DNA from: Neolentinus lepideus HHB14362 ss-1 | Lineage: Eukaryota > Basidiomycota > Agaricomycetes > Gloeophyllales > Gloeophyllaceae | Reading direction: 5' to 3' | DNA length: 64,000 nt | Assembly (NCBI GenBank): GCA_001632425.1 | Contig: KV425640.1 | Location: 1-64,000 of the forward strand | In this document: in pieces, positions 37,008-48,310 of the stretch | Layout of the letters: every line of letters begins with the position of its first letter | Position numbering within the stretch: the first letter of the stretch is position 1 | The notes under the pieces: generated by a model | Seen by the model: the letters and a program-made list of their open reading frames with translations, nothing else | What the model was told of the DNA's origin: nothing | Databases searched by the model: none | Translations under genes and position numbers: made by a program

Positions 37008-38717
37008 TTACGCCTCCACATAGAAGTCTTCATCGTCCAGGTTGTCGTCGATCTCGATGACCGAGACATCATCAATGTCATCATCGTCCGACCCCTCGAA
37101 GAGTTCAAACGTCTCCACGTTCGACGTTATCCACTCCTCATCAACTTCATTCACATAGTCGTCCTCATTCATGCACACACGCTTGATCGGCTTGCCTGCC
37201 TTCGCGCGTGCCTGCAGGAAGGTTCGCATGTGTGTTCCGTCGACGCCTGTGGTTGTGATGCTCTCGAGCAGCGGACAATACATAGATGTACTGGACGTAA
37301 CCATGGAGTCGGATGGTGAGTGCCTCGAATTCTCCTCGTTGGCGGAAACAGGGCGCCCAAGCTTCTCGAAGAAATTCTCGTCCATGTGCTCAACGTTAAT
37401 GTTCAAACTGCGCAGGTTTGTTAGGCCGGCTAGTAAGTCATTGAGGACTGGCCGGTCGCAAGCAAGCCCACCGATTTTGAGCTGAGCGAGGTTGTTGAGC
37501 AAGGCCTTGGTCTCCTCAGAACGTGGTTTTGATATTTGCATGATAAAGTCGGTTTGGTCACCGTCGGCAACATCGAAATCGAGCGTCAGATTCGTGAGCT
37601 TTGGCACTGAAAAAACCTTCATAAGACCACAGACATATGGCGTAGTGTTGAAGGCCAAAACGAGATCGGTGAGGGCTGGCAATTCGATCGTGTCAGTGGT
37701 GCCGTCTTCATTGAGCCAGTCAGGAGGCTGCCCTGCAGGTCCTGACGCGCTCAATGCTAAGATCTCGAGGCGCGGCGAGCTGCGTAACATGCGTGAGAAC
37801 TCTGCGTAACTTGGACGAACATCGTGCGTGTGGTACGCAAGCTCCAGGTCCCTCAAGCCTGACAGGAAAACCGATCCCGGCCAAGCTACGTGAACACCCC
37901 ACAACGCTACGGAGCTCAGTCTGGGAGCGTGGCCTTGGAAAGGAACAAATGCGGTTTTGAACTGCTGCGGCTGGAATATGAAATGATCGTCGTCCTCGAT
38001 ATCCCAATCATCGTAGTGATAGAGTTGGAACAACTCTAGTATGGGCGCTGCAGGGCATTTTGATAGCTCTATGAGAGCTTTGTGCATGAACTTGTAATCA
38101 TGAACCATGAGCTCAAACGATTTCCATCGCTCGACATGAGGGATAATAAGAGATAGAACAGTAGAGAGATCGTCAAGGGTCATAGGTTTGTAGTCGTCCT
38201 CAGATAACAGTTCATCGTCTTCTTCCGGAACTTCTTCGTCTCCATGAGCGTGCCCGTGACAATCGATACTAATTTCGAGGGGAGCGCCTTTGGAGCGCTC
38301 GACCAAAGCCCTGGACTTCTCATACGGCGGTCCTTCCATGAAGTCGATGAATGTCCATAGCGTTGGCGTGAGCAACGCTACTTCCCGCCACTGCTTGCAG
38401 ACATGCGACACCAGTACTTGAAAGGGAATGGCTGAGTCCGTATCAGAATCTGAGAAATCAGACTCGGAATCGATGTAATCTTGTTCATCCTCGTCCGCTG
38501 TATCAATTTCGACTTGCATACGAGTCCCAAGTGTAAAGATGTAGGACAAAAGCTCAGGAGGTAGTCGGTTTATAGGACATCCAGAAGGGGGTACGAAGGG
38601 GTTGTCCACAGGTTCGTTGAGACCTGCCTTCTCCTTCATGTGTTCCGCCAGATCGAACTTGGTCATCGTGAAATCATCGGATACACCTTCAGCATTGTAG
38701 ATTGTGGGCCCAGACAT
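37008..38717 (-). CDS. F-box protein, intronless, 569 residues
   Basis: Likely substrate adaptor of an SCF (Skp1-cullin-F-box) ubiquitin ligase. The F-box-like segment is PINRLPPELLSYIFTLGTRM, continued by FQVLVSHVCKQWREVALLTP and TLWTFIDF, the form common in Agaricomycete F-box proteins. The rest reads as irregular leucine-rich repeats (LSSVALWGVHVAWPGSVFLS, LRDLELAYH, SSPRLEILALSASGPAG, LPALTDLVLAFNT, VPKLTNLTLDFDV, LTNLRSLNINVEHM). Acidic insertions occur at residues around 65-80 and at the extreme C-terminus (DDDDIDDVSVIEIDDNLDDE). The ATG at 38717 (MSGPTIYNAEG) was preferred over upstream in-frame codons because the upstream peptide is not protein-like. It is head-to-head with another F-box gene, 171 bases away. 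Confidence 0.88.
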   Translation of the reverse strand: MSGPTIYNAEGVSDDFTMTKFDLAEHMKEKAGLNEPVDNPFVPPSGCPINRLPPELLSYIFTLGTRMQVEIDTADEDEQDYIDSESDFSDSDTDSAIPFQVLVSHVCKQWREVALLTPTLWTFIDFMEGPPYEKSRALVERSKGAPLEISIDCHGHAHGDEEVPEEDDELLSEDDYKPMTLDDLSTVLSLIIPHVERWKSFELMVHDYKFMHKALIELSKCPAAPILELFQLYHYDDWDIEDDDHFIFQPQQFKTAFVPFQGHAPRLSSVALWGVHVAWPGSVFLSGLRDLELAYHTHDVRPSYAEFSRMLRSSPRLEILALSASGPAGQPPDWLNEDGTTDTIELPALTDLVLAFNTTPYVCGLMKVFSVPKLTNLTLDFDVADGDQTDFIMQISKPRSEETKALLNNLAQLKIGGLACDRPVLNDLLAGLTNLRSLNINVEHMDENFFEKLGRPVSANEENSRHSPSDSMVTSSTSMYCPLLESITTTGVDGTHMRTFLQARAKAGKPIKRVCMNEDDYVNEVDEEWITSNVETFELFEGSDDDDIDDVSVIEIDDNLDDEDFYVEA

Positions 38718-38888
38718 CGTGAAGATCGAAGGCTGTTCGGTGGCCACAATGGTGGAAGGGGGGAGAGTTCGGCAGACGTGTAAGGGGAAGATTTTGCTTT
38801 TTTTTCTCGGACTTCTGGAATTTGTACGCGTCGCGTCGCGTGAATCTGTGTTACCACCGTCACACTCGCGCCCATCCCTTGCTCCATC
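38718..38888. promoter_or_regulatory. Shared promoter region of two divergent F-box genes
   Basis: Only 171 bases separate the two start codons. The stretch contains an eight-T run near 38798 and no obvious TATA box. A bidirectional promoter is inferred from geometry alone. Confidence 0.5.
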
Positions 38889-40415
38889 ATGGCAGAAACA
38901 CTCGACGCCATGTCTATCCGTCAACCAACCCGGTCATTGTCTGGAATACCTGAAGATGTTATAGACTATATTCTCGACTTCCTTTCTCCTCGTACCTTAC
39001 CCCGGGTATGCCTCCTTAACAGAAATATTGGCTTTTTAGCACAGAAAGCGCTTTATCGAGATCTGTTCATGTCTTCACCTAACAGGATGCTGAAGTGCTG
39101 CGAGACTCTTCTGTCCAATCCCACAACAACAACAATGGTCCGGACAGTCTCGGTTCGATTCTCGTGCGCGCATGTTTCCAGTCTCGGAATGCAGGACATT
39201 GTATAATTAACAACCTGTCATCACAGGTATAACACCAAGACTCAATCCAAGCTCTTCTATGAAGTAGTCGAAGCAGCATTTCTATCACTTCCCGATGTTA
39301 TGGCTTTGGAAATTCTTGTGAGCACACCGGAGTTCGTGCGGGTCCTTGCAAAATGCAGGTGGCCGAGGCTTCACCGATTCCAGTCTTTCCTCCCAACCCT
39401 ACCAGAGTTACTCCAATTCATGGGACATCATCCCACTCTGCGTACCACCTTCTTCTCATGGGACTATGCTGATCTTTCCACGCTCCCCCGGATTCATCTT
39501 CCTAACATGAAGAAGTTCATCGGCCCGGGGCCCTTGATTCCTCTGGTCGTCCCGGGCTCACAAGCAGGCGCTGTCCAAATAGTCTCTCGCTCATCTACTG
39601 CTCAGTTAGAAGCTGCGTTAATCGCCATGCAAGACTCTACCGAAGCCATTACCACATTCAGTATGTTGATCGAAGACTGGGATTTTGATCATTTGCGTCT
39701 CGTATCGGCGCACCTTCCACATTTGGTTGACCTCAACATTCGAAACTCGTGGACTAGTCCTGAGAAGTCATCGTCGCATATGGTAACGTGCCTCGAAGTG
39801 TTGCCTTGAGACTGCGGCTGACGCGATTAATATCAGATATTCCTGCGAACGATAGGCCCATTGCTAAAGGATTTCCCTAACCTCCAAAATTTGACGCTGA
39901 ATTCAGAGGATAAAGATCATGATGACCTCAGTCTGTTCCTCTCGCTTCTCGACATCGAAGCCGTCATTGCCGGTGGCTTCGGTCTCTCCTGTCCTACACT
40001 ATCGACATGTACTATGCCAAGTATGCATCAGACTCTTAATCGATCAGGGAAATCCGCTCATACTGCATACCTTCCAGGCGATGTTACTTGGTTCAAGTTG
40101 CAATCTTGCGTATGGATACCACAAAACAACCGACCCAAAGGACGCGCGTGGATGCGCTATGTTCTGGATACGGGTATCCATCCGGTCGTCAAAAATCTTG
40201 ATGACGAGACCGCAGAGTTGATTATGACCTCCATACGAAATGTGCTCGAGACCAACCCAGAGTGGTACGGCGAGGTGGAAGATGAAGCCTCCGACCACGA
40301 GAGCGATGGCGGTTACGGATACAAACTGTCCGAGGGCGGCGTCGATGAAGAGGATGAAAATGACTGGGACATCAGAGAAGAGGAGGAACAGGAGGAGCAG
40401 GAGGAGCAGGAGTAG
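38889..40415 (+). CDS. F-box protein with acidic C-terminal tail
   Basis: Second F-box gene of the divergent pair. The start MAETLDAMSIRQPTRSLSGI leads straight into the F-box: PEDVIDYILDFLSPRTLPRV, CLLNRNIGFLAQKALYRDLF. After an intron near 39170-39228 the chain continues KTQSKLFYEVVEAAFLSLPD and a weakly leucine-rich body (HFPTLPELLQFMG-like segments, LRLVSAHLPHLVDLNIRNSW). A second intron lies near 39782-39837, then FPNLQNLTLNSEDKDHDDLS. The C-terminus ends in a Glu/Gln run encoded by GAG/CAG repeats (40375-40412). Sequence outside the F-box is unlike the neighbour, so this is not a recent duplicate. Substrates are unknown. Confidence 0.85.
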
Positions 40416-40984
40416 GACGAAAATGAAAATGAACAATTGATTTAGAGGCCGAAGCTGCCGCGTGGGTTCAACTGTATGTACCAGACCTCAGTTCAGCCTT
40501 TTCGCCGCTCGTCTATATACCGCTTATATACCTTGTACTATTGTAGATACCCTGATTGCATGTTACCCCGGGTGGCATAAGTCGTACATATCGGATTTCG
40601 TGAACGTGATGCGACACGATGACTCGTACACACCCTCCTGTGACGGAGCTGAGGCAAGATCCTCCAACGATGTCACTGGAGAGGATGATCGCGAACTTGG
40701 AAGACAGTCAGGAAACCCGCTGTTCCTTCCTCTGGAATGCTCGTTGTGCGCAGTGGTGCAAAAGACCTAAGCGCAGACACTATTATGAACCAAACCATTC
40801 AATTACCTCTGCGTGGTGTAAACGTACACTATTCGACACAGGAGTTATATAATTGACAAACCAGATCTTTGTCGAAAGCCCAGCGCTCCCTTAACTCGCA
40901 AACAGCACGCGAATCGGAATCTACTGAGGCTTTCTCTAGTGTATAATAACCATCACTGAGTGTACGTTCAAAGTTAGACACTTA
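40416..40984. other. Intergenic, no gene seen
   Basis: Short frames only. A plus-strand frame at 40462-40770 shows no motif and is probably chance. Confidence 0.4.
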
Positions 40985-41757
40985 TGGGAACTGACTGACG
41001 ACGTTAACGCCCTGAGGATTGTACCTGCGCACGATGTATTGGAGGGCTGCTCGAAGATCGTGTTGGCACCGCAGTTCGCAATGGCGCAGGCGACCTGGTG
41101 GCTACCCCTTCTAGACAACCTAGGCGAAGGATGTCTAGACACTGAGAAACTACCAACCAAGGCTTTGAACTTACCTAAGTGAAGTGGCCAGGACTGGAGG
41201 ACAAGTCAGGGTGGTTATAATCATACTTGGCTACTTTCCTTAGCATGAACATTATCGATGGGACAAATGTTGTAGTACGCACGAGCCTTGTCTATTTAGG
41301 CCTTCAAACCGTGAAACCGTAGGCGTGCCAGCAGCCAAATTCTCTTCGTAGTGGTCGTTGCCGTGGGTACACTTTAGCTTCCTCAGGATATTCAGTAAAA
41401 CCTATGGTAGAATCGACATTGCCTAGCCCGCTGCAGAGTGTCTGCGCAGAGCTCATCGCCCCAGCTCAGAGGACTAGCGCCATAGCTGCGACGATACGCG
41501 TTGTGCCGGTTTACAACCTGGTTCTTCTAGTCGTCGAAGGACATGTCGACCTCGTCGTCCCCAGTGAATCCGAACGCAAAAATGTTCTTGTTGTCGAAGG
41601 ACATCTGTGTCCCCACCGCTTGGCCGGTATCGACGACAGAGTATTCCTCCGCATTGAACCACAGGAACTGCTGCGGCATGACGGAGACAACTATGGGGAG
41701 CGCAACGGTGAAGAGGAGGTAAGCTGGAGGCACAGTGGACAATTGGCTATGAGTTCA
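40985..41757 (-). pseudogene. CAP/SCP (PR-1-like) secreted protein, dead copy
   Basis: A decayed member of the CAP superfamily of secreted, sterol-binding-type proteins (yeast Pry1 relatives). Reading the minus strand: a hydrophobic leader, YLLFTVALPIVVSVM (about 41720); VVNRHNAYRRSYGASPLSWG (about 41510), the first CAP helix; CTHGNDHYEENLAAGT (about 41360), where family members have YGENLAAG; KYDYNHPDLSSSPGHFT (about 41220), the CAP signature, followed by a TAG exactly where GHFTQ needs Gln; then VV-stop-KG in place of VVWKG; CAIANCGANTIF; and YIVRRYNPQG in place of YIVCRYNPQG. Several frame shifts and stops mean no protein can be made. No intact start codon is in frame with the leader. Confidence 0.72.
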
Positions 41758-43534
41758 TTGAACCTTAGGTCGACCGATTGCTGACGAGAGGAGAGCAAAG
41801 ACAGCTGACTCTCTTATACTGGCAGACCTCGCACTTGTCAAGCTTGCGGTGGCCGGGCAACCCGGGATGTCAGGAGTGAACGGGACAGCCACAATTGTAG
41901 CTTGCATTCCGACCTCAGACTTGGGGCCAAACGGGCCATCTCATGGAAAGCCAAACGTGATCATGACGGCTCTTGATGTCTTTCCACATCTGAGATTGAC
42001 TGAGAAGGGCAGCGCGGAAAAACCGAAAGGATAAAGGGTGTGCCATTCGACTGCTCGGGCCAAGTGCAGCTCGGAGTCCAGCCCTGTGTGAACCTAGACA
42101 TATGTTAGGTGACACTATACACTCTTAGGAGTCAAAAAACACTGTCTTCAAACCACAAAGGTCATGAGCTAGGGATTCCCGGTGCAGATCGGACACGGAC
42201 TTACAGTGACACTCGGTGAAAATGGCAAGCCATATCTCCAAGGGACTAACGAGAATGCGATGCTGCTGTCAATCCCTCTCGAAGTCAACAAGATTTAGCA
42301 GGGCCCCAGCATATCTGAGATAATGTCTGATCCTGTAGCGCACAAAGATGTCCATTTGGAGAACCCTATGTCCAACCTTTAGGCGAACACATATGGACAC
42401 TTGGCTGCATTGTGTCCTTGATCCCATGCACTTTTGAAGCACGTGGAGGGACGGCTGCTCGACGCTTTGCTTTGTTGAAGAAGCTCCTCAAGAAGAAGGG
42501 ACGTAGCATCTTACTTTAGAGGAGGAAGATATAGACAATAATGATGACGAGACTGAAGATGAGGACGACCGTGACGGGACTAGTAAATTTATTTTTGAAC
42601 AGTTTTTTGACATGGACACTGTTTGGGCGAATACAACACACCAGCGGTGAGCGCTGAGCGCTTCAATATATGGCCTGATTCAGCTCAAATAAGCGAGCCT
42701 CACTGGTCGATTTGGAGCACCGGAAGCAAATCAGTGTCAACCCGAGGTGGCGCATACTCCGAGGTTTCCACGGTCACCCGGTCATCGAATCTCACAATCA
42801 GCGCCAACCGGTGCAACTAGGTGTACAGCTGTCAGCGGCCTGATGTGTAACTGTGACTATCCGACTAGGACACGATATCTTGAACTGCTGTGATGTAACA
42901 CAGATCAGCAGCGTTCTGTTGGCTGAGAACAAGGCTGCGCTTTCCGGCAGTTACGATCAGTTGTAGGGCCACGGATCTGTCATTATGTGACTGACGACTT
43001 GTTCTGACCTATTTGACCCCACGCAATACACCCACTCGAGTTCTTCGTGCGTCGGAAGATTAACACTGCTCTTGGCTCTCGTGCATCTCTTCATACTCTT
43101 GTCCTCGTGTGTTTGCGAAAGCAACTGAACCATCCTGGGTTAATTAGACACTATTCTTTAGCGCTGGCGAAGCAACTGTGAGATAACTCAGGGATATGAT
43201 CATGGATCTTTCTGAAACTGGCTACATGCTGTTGAACGTTGCAATCGGGGCTCCGTTTACAATTGGGTACTATACCAATTGTGTACTCGCTTTCCATTTG
43301 AATCTGGGCGCTGCCGGGTAAGACACGTTTCACATCGAACGTACAAGTATTGCTTCACCCGTCGGCCCGCCTCGTCATCCGTACTGCATCTTCTTCGCTG
43401 GTCTCGGACATAGCCTCCACGAGCAACGATCTGGGATATAAGTGGGGATCGCTGCGGTGATATAGCGATTCTTCCTTGTCTTCTCTTGCTATTACTTGCA
43501 GCGTCATTCATTAATTTGCCGTCATTTGTGCCAA
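41758..43534. other. Unrecognised debris and DUF2235 promoter
   Basis: No intact gene. A plus-strand open stretch near 42520-42650 encodes an acidic segment (LEEEDIDNNDDETEDEDDRD) followed by FIFEQFFDMDTVW, which suggests the end of an old gene, but nothing upstream joins to it. The plus-strand frame 41849-42034 lacks motifs. The last few hundred bases are presumably the promoter of the DUF2235 gene. Confidence 0.35.
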
Positions 43535-45641
43535 ATGACTGACACCACGAGGCCGAGGAATTTGTCTGTCGATTCTGGTCATGGGAGCAATAGCTCACAG
43601 TCTAGCGTCGATACACCCGTTGGGATCCCGTGGCGAGGCAAAGATGCCTCCCGTCACTGGATTCCTATTGAGGACCCGAGTTCGCCTCGCAGTCGAACCT
43701 TGGTTCTTTGCTTTGACGGGACGGGCGAGCAGTTCGATGTAGACGTCAGTAATTCTATGGCTTGATGGAAACAAGCACTTATTGCTACCCTGTAGAACTC
43801 TAATATTGTGCAGCTAATGGCAATGCTCAGGAAGGACGACGCCTCGAAGCAACTTGTATATTATCAGGTCAGGATTTATTTATCTCTTGTGGTTGCTAAC
43901 CAATAATAGCGTTGTAGGCTGGCATTGGCACATACACATCCCCTCTCATCGTTGGCGAAGGAGCGGCAACAGTAGCCAAGACTCTGGATGAGATGTTTGC
44001 GATAACACTCCCGGACCACATTAAAGGTATGATGTACGAAGATTCCCAACTGCTTTCGTATTGATCATGCAATAGAGGGTTACGAATTCTTAATGCAGAA
44101 CTGTAAGGATGAGTGTAGCCGTGTCGTCTGCTAATACTGACCAGTTTCTCTAGACAAAATTGGAGATAAGATATGCATTTTTGGCTTTTCTAGAGGCGCA
44201 TACACGGCTAGGGCATTGGCTGGCATGCTCCAGAAAGTCGGTAGGCGGTATTCGACGTGTGGTCTATATGCTCAATTGTGCCTTCCTGTTAGGTTGGCCT
44301 ATTATCGAAGGATAACTGTCAACAGCTCCCATTCGCATACTCGATGTATGCGCGCAATGATCTTGAAGGGCTTCAATTGAGCATCATGTTCAAGAGAACT
44401 TTCTCAATTGACGTTAAAATCGAGTTCCTGGGTGTTTGGTAAGGCCTGCACAATCCACCAACGATATACTTTATTCTCAACTAGCAACTTAATAGGGATA
44501 CTGTTGCTTCAGTTGGTTTGGTAGATCGTGACCTGCCTTTCGTCGGGACGAATAATGCCATCCGATACTTCCGCCACGCTTTATCTTTGGACGAACATCG
44601 GGCGAAGTTCATGCCAAGCTATTACCACCGTTCGCCATACACCGAGAAGCAAATTGACAAGCGGTCGCAGTTGTCGCTCTACCTTCCAGAAGAGAATATT
44701 ATCGAACAGTACGAGGATGCGGTGAACGGCTCTTCTTCTGACAAGACAGATGCCCGTGAAGTATGGTTCGCCGGGGCTCACTGCGGTATGTGAAGGCTTG
44801 TCCAAAGTGTTCGATGACTGCTGACCAGCAGCTAACAGATGTTGGAGGAGGCTCTGTCCCCAACAACACGCGTCACAGTTTAGCTCGTATACCTCTCCGC
44901 TGGATGATCCGTGAGATATTCCGGACCAAGACCGGCATTCTATTAGACGCGAAGATGCTCCAGAATGAAGTTGGCTTGGACTTGAAAACAATCGACGACT
45001 TCGCTCCTCCCCGCATTCCACCGGAGGTTGACGCGTTACAACCTGAACCTCCCAGGGACAGGTTTATCTTGGCCGTCGATCGCTTCGTTCTGAACGCCAT
45101 CAAATTTCCTTATAAACTTGTTACTGGATTGATTCGACCGCCCAAAGTATCTATGAAGGCGAATTTCTTCCAAGAAAAGGCGTCGACATCGGAATACCTA
45201 GGCGAATCGAATGAAGAGCTTTATGATGCACTTAGCCCTATATATGATGAGCTTCGTCTAACGTGGTGGTGGCGGATTTTGGAATGGATCCCTCTAAGAC
45301 ACAAGAAGCAGAAGGAGGAGGCCAACCCTTTGAACGACAAGAAGGAATATATTTGGTCGTAAGCATTTTCCTGTACTTGACAGACATCCTTTGACGGCGT
45401 GACAATCATCAGTGTGAACAGGGGCCGTGGCCGCAAGGTGTTCGACTTCCTTATGCACAACGAGAACCGGATAAAAGTGCATCGTTCTGTGAAGACACGA
45501 CTTGAGGCTCTTGATAAGTACGGCCGGTCGGGAACATATGTACCGCGGATCCGCACAAGGTACTTCTCATCAAAACCCGAACGGTCGACGCACGCGCAAT
45601 GGATGTCAAATGACCAAAGCTTCTGCGAGTGGGTAGATTGA
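43535..45641 (+). CDS. DUF2235 alpha/beta-hydrolase family protein
   Basis: Member of DUF2235, an alpha/beta-hydrolase fold whose bacterial relatives include Tle1-type phospholipase effectors; the role of the fungal proteins is not established. The N-terminus is MTDTTRPRNLSVDSGHGSNS. The core reads SRTLVLCFDGTGEQFDVDNS, QLVYYQAGIGTYTSPLIVGE, and KICIFGFSRGAYTARALAGM, where G-F-S-R-G is the nucleophile elbow. An exon recovered between introns near 44240 and 44440 gives LPFAYSMYARNDLEG and FKRTFSIDVKIEFLGVWDTV, which restores the family's conserved VWDTV aspartate. Then come IRYFRHALSLDEHRAKFMPS and WFAGAHCDVGGGSVPNNT, with the expected H-x-D-V-G-G. The C-terminal half is lineage-specific. Seven or more introns. 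All hallmark residues are present, so the gene looks functional. Confidence 0.88.
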
Positions 45642-46561
45642 ACGAGCTAAAACGCATCCTGATATTCCCTACGACGTTCACGGCGGCCGGGAGACGAAGA
45701 TTGACACGAATTCATAGCTGATGATCGATAATATGCCCGGATGATGTTGACGAACAGCACGAATCGCTAATTTAACCTACGTAGATCCTAATGAACGCGA
45801 TGAGATGATTATTTCATTGAGAATCTCACGAATTCAGATCGATCATTTGCTATGGTTGCCACCGGCGGCATTTTGATGGCGTTTATCGGGCCCTCGAAGT
45901 CCGACTAGCTGCGTCATAATATTGGCTCGGCTCGATGCAAATTCCGAATACATACATTGCCAGTGCACATCTGAGAGTCATATTCCTGAGAGCGGCATCA
46001 TATGTTCTTCGGAGGACTCGCTAGCTTGAAGCGACATGCCATCTTGATGTGATTTGGACTGCAGTCAAGATACTCCTTTGGTGATCAGTCTGATCGGATG
46101 TGCGAGTTTGCGGCTATATAAGTCAAAGACCGTACGACGGTACTAGTAAACCCGCGGCGGTGATTCAGAGCTTCATCCTATAGACTGCCAAGAGCACGTT
46201 CGATACGAGCACTAGCATGACTTTTGCACGCGACGTGAGGAAATTTCATTCGGCAATATCACGCTTCTCTGGGAACGGCCTCGCAGCAAGCCTCTCTAAA
46301 TAGCTGGGACCTGCGTGCTGCTTGTATTGCTGCCCGAACATCTCACTTTGTGGTATGATCCTCGTCGGGCCCGACCAACGCCCATTTCGCAACCAAACTC
46401 GCGCGCTACCGCAGTGTGGGCGTCTATATCTCCAAGTTGCTTGGAAGCGAACCGACCGTATCTGACAAGACTAGACTCTGAGGGCTGTCTGACCCGACTC
46501 GGAGGCGCCCTTGAATGCAACTTTGTTAGTGTGTTCGGCTTGGAGAGCCTGCGAGAAAGGC
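45642..46561. other. Intergenic, no gene seen
   Basis: Nine hundred bases with short frames only. A long plus-strand frame begins at 46315 but its first part is not protein-like; only the segment after 46562 matches a family. Confidence 0.4.
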
Positions 46562-48310
46562 ATGGGACTAGCCACCGATTTCGCGGGGAGTATGCTGGTG
46601 TGCATCATGCTGACTGCTGTGTGAGTTCATGCGCAGGTTCGCATGTGGAGTCATCTTTGCTTATGGCAGTAGGTTATACGGAGTTAATACTACGCAAGCT
46701 TTCTTGTATTATCAGAGATACCCTAGGGATTCGCTCTCTCTCAAAACGCTGGTATGTTATCATCTTCTACTATAATACACGCTGTGACGGACTCTGGCAG
46801 GTGGCGCTGTTATGGTTGGTGATCCGCAAGCCGACCATGCTCTACAGAGTTGAATATTTCCCACCCGCAGGACCTTGGATACAGTGCACGTCGCATTTTG
46901 CTTGGATTATATTTACAAATACGCTATCGACCATTATGGAGACGAAACTTTTATGGTGCAGATTGATTGGTACGGTGTTTCCTTCTCGCTTCCTTTTTGC
47001 GATACCTCAACAACTATATATACCTCCAGGACTGCCGGAGTGAGTTTGTCAATCATGTTGTCGGGAGGTCACATATCCGTTGGCGAACTCTGAATGCGAA
47101 TTAGGTTACAGTGATTTTTCAGGTGCGCAGAATACTCTGATTCATAGCCGATCCATCCAGATTGACATTACTTGTAGCTGCTCATAGCCGCACTTGTCCA
47201 TGGGTAAGATTCTTCACTTTATCTGCATCAATTTGGAGCTGGCTTACAATATGAAACTCCAGCCACTACGTCTGGCGGGTTTGGATTAGTAAGATACTGT
47301 AAATTCTGCACAAAGAGTCAACTCTGATATCTTTCAGTCACGGGCAGACATAAACTCGTGACGACTCTTGTTGTGCGTATGTTCTAGGCATTGCCAGGCA
47401 CGCCCCTGAATTTTCTGACTGTTATAGGCTCTGCTCGGAACGATACGATGCAGTAAGTTCTACTCGTACGAATTTCCCTAATTACCGTGTTGACAAAGGC
47501 TGTTTTGGAAGTATTCGGCCTAAGTCAGTATTCGAGATTCATATTTAACCCCCTCAAATAACATCATTGAATGTGATTCAGTTTCGGCAGCTCTCAGGTG
47601 TGTGTCTACGGATGTTCGTCTTGTACTGTGTCAGGCCGCTTATTCTAGTCACACCAGCTACACATACACCCGTTGGAGCACCTTCCATCATGAGACGTTC
47701 TCATTGGTAGGCTTTATAGCAAAAGATTCCTGCTTAGAATATGGCATGACAGTGTTGTGTCGCAGACCGCTTGTATTGTTACCCTCGCTAGCGCTGTCCT
47801 GGTCGATTGTCTCATCCTGCTGTGCTTGGTCTATTTCCTACGACGCTCTCGTCTAGCATTAGATCCGTAAGTGTCCTCGGATATGTCACATTACGCGCGA
47901 CTAACTGAAGCTCTTTAGATACGAGGGATGGGTCCGAGTGGTCACAGTCTACGTTGCAAACTCGGGTGCCTTCACAAGGTCTAGTTATCTCATAATATAC
48001 CCTACTTCATTTCTCAACGTAATCGCAGTATATTTTCTGTTGCGTCTTTGATCACGGTGAGAGCCACCCACGTGTCACCGATATGGCTGCTCTGAACGGC
48101 AGTGTAGTTCTTGGCGGTACCTTCCGGGATCGTATGGCTGGGGCTGGTAGAGCTACAAAGCAAATGTCGGTTTTATCCCGACTCTCTTTTGAGGATATCC
48201 CGATTAATCCAGTATCTAGTATACGTCTATGCATTTCTTACCGGGTGAGTCGAAGCTGATATGCTTACCAGCATCATCCTCAATTTCGTTGTGACTTTAC
48301 AGTCTCAATG
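46562..48310 (+). pseudogene. DUF6534 membrane protein gene, probably damaged
   Basis: Basidiomycete multi-span membrane family DUF6534, function unknown. Splicing at 46601-46637 joins MGLATDFAGSMLV to FACGVIFAYGSRLYGVNTTQ, then AFLYYQRYPRDSLSLKTL, VALLWTLDTVHVAFCLDYIY and KYAIDHYGDETFMVQIDW, which is the family's N-terminal half. A later part reads TACIVTLASAVLVDCLILLC, LVYFLRRSRLALDPYEGWVR and VVTVYVANSGAFTSIFSVAS, followed by MAALNGSVVLGG. Between 47060 and 47740 I could not assemble the two expected middle helices, and the conserved segment before MAALN (usually an L-Y-x-N-S motif) is missing. Either the gene has decayed in the middle or it has unusual splicing. Family call is fairly sure; status is not. 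Confidence 0.55.

Noticed and set aside
42801..42819. 19-base exact match GCGCCAACCGGTGCAACTA also at 48382-48400
   Set aside because: The flanks do not align and no inverted or terminal structure is present; too short to define a repeat family without a genome search.
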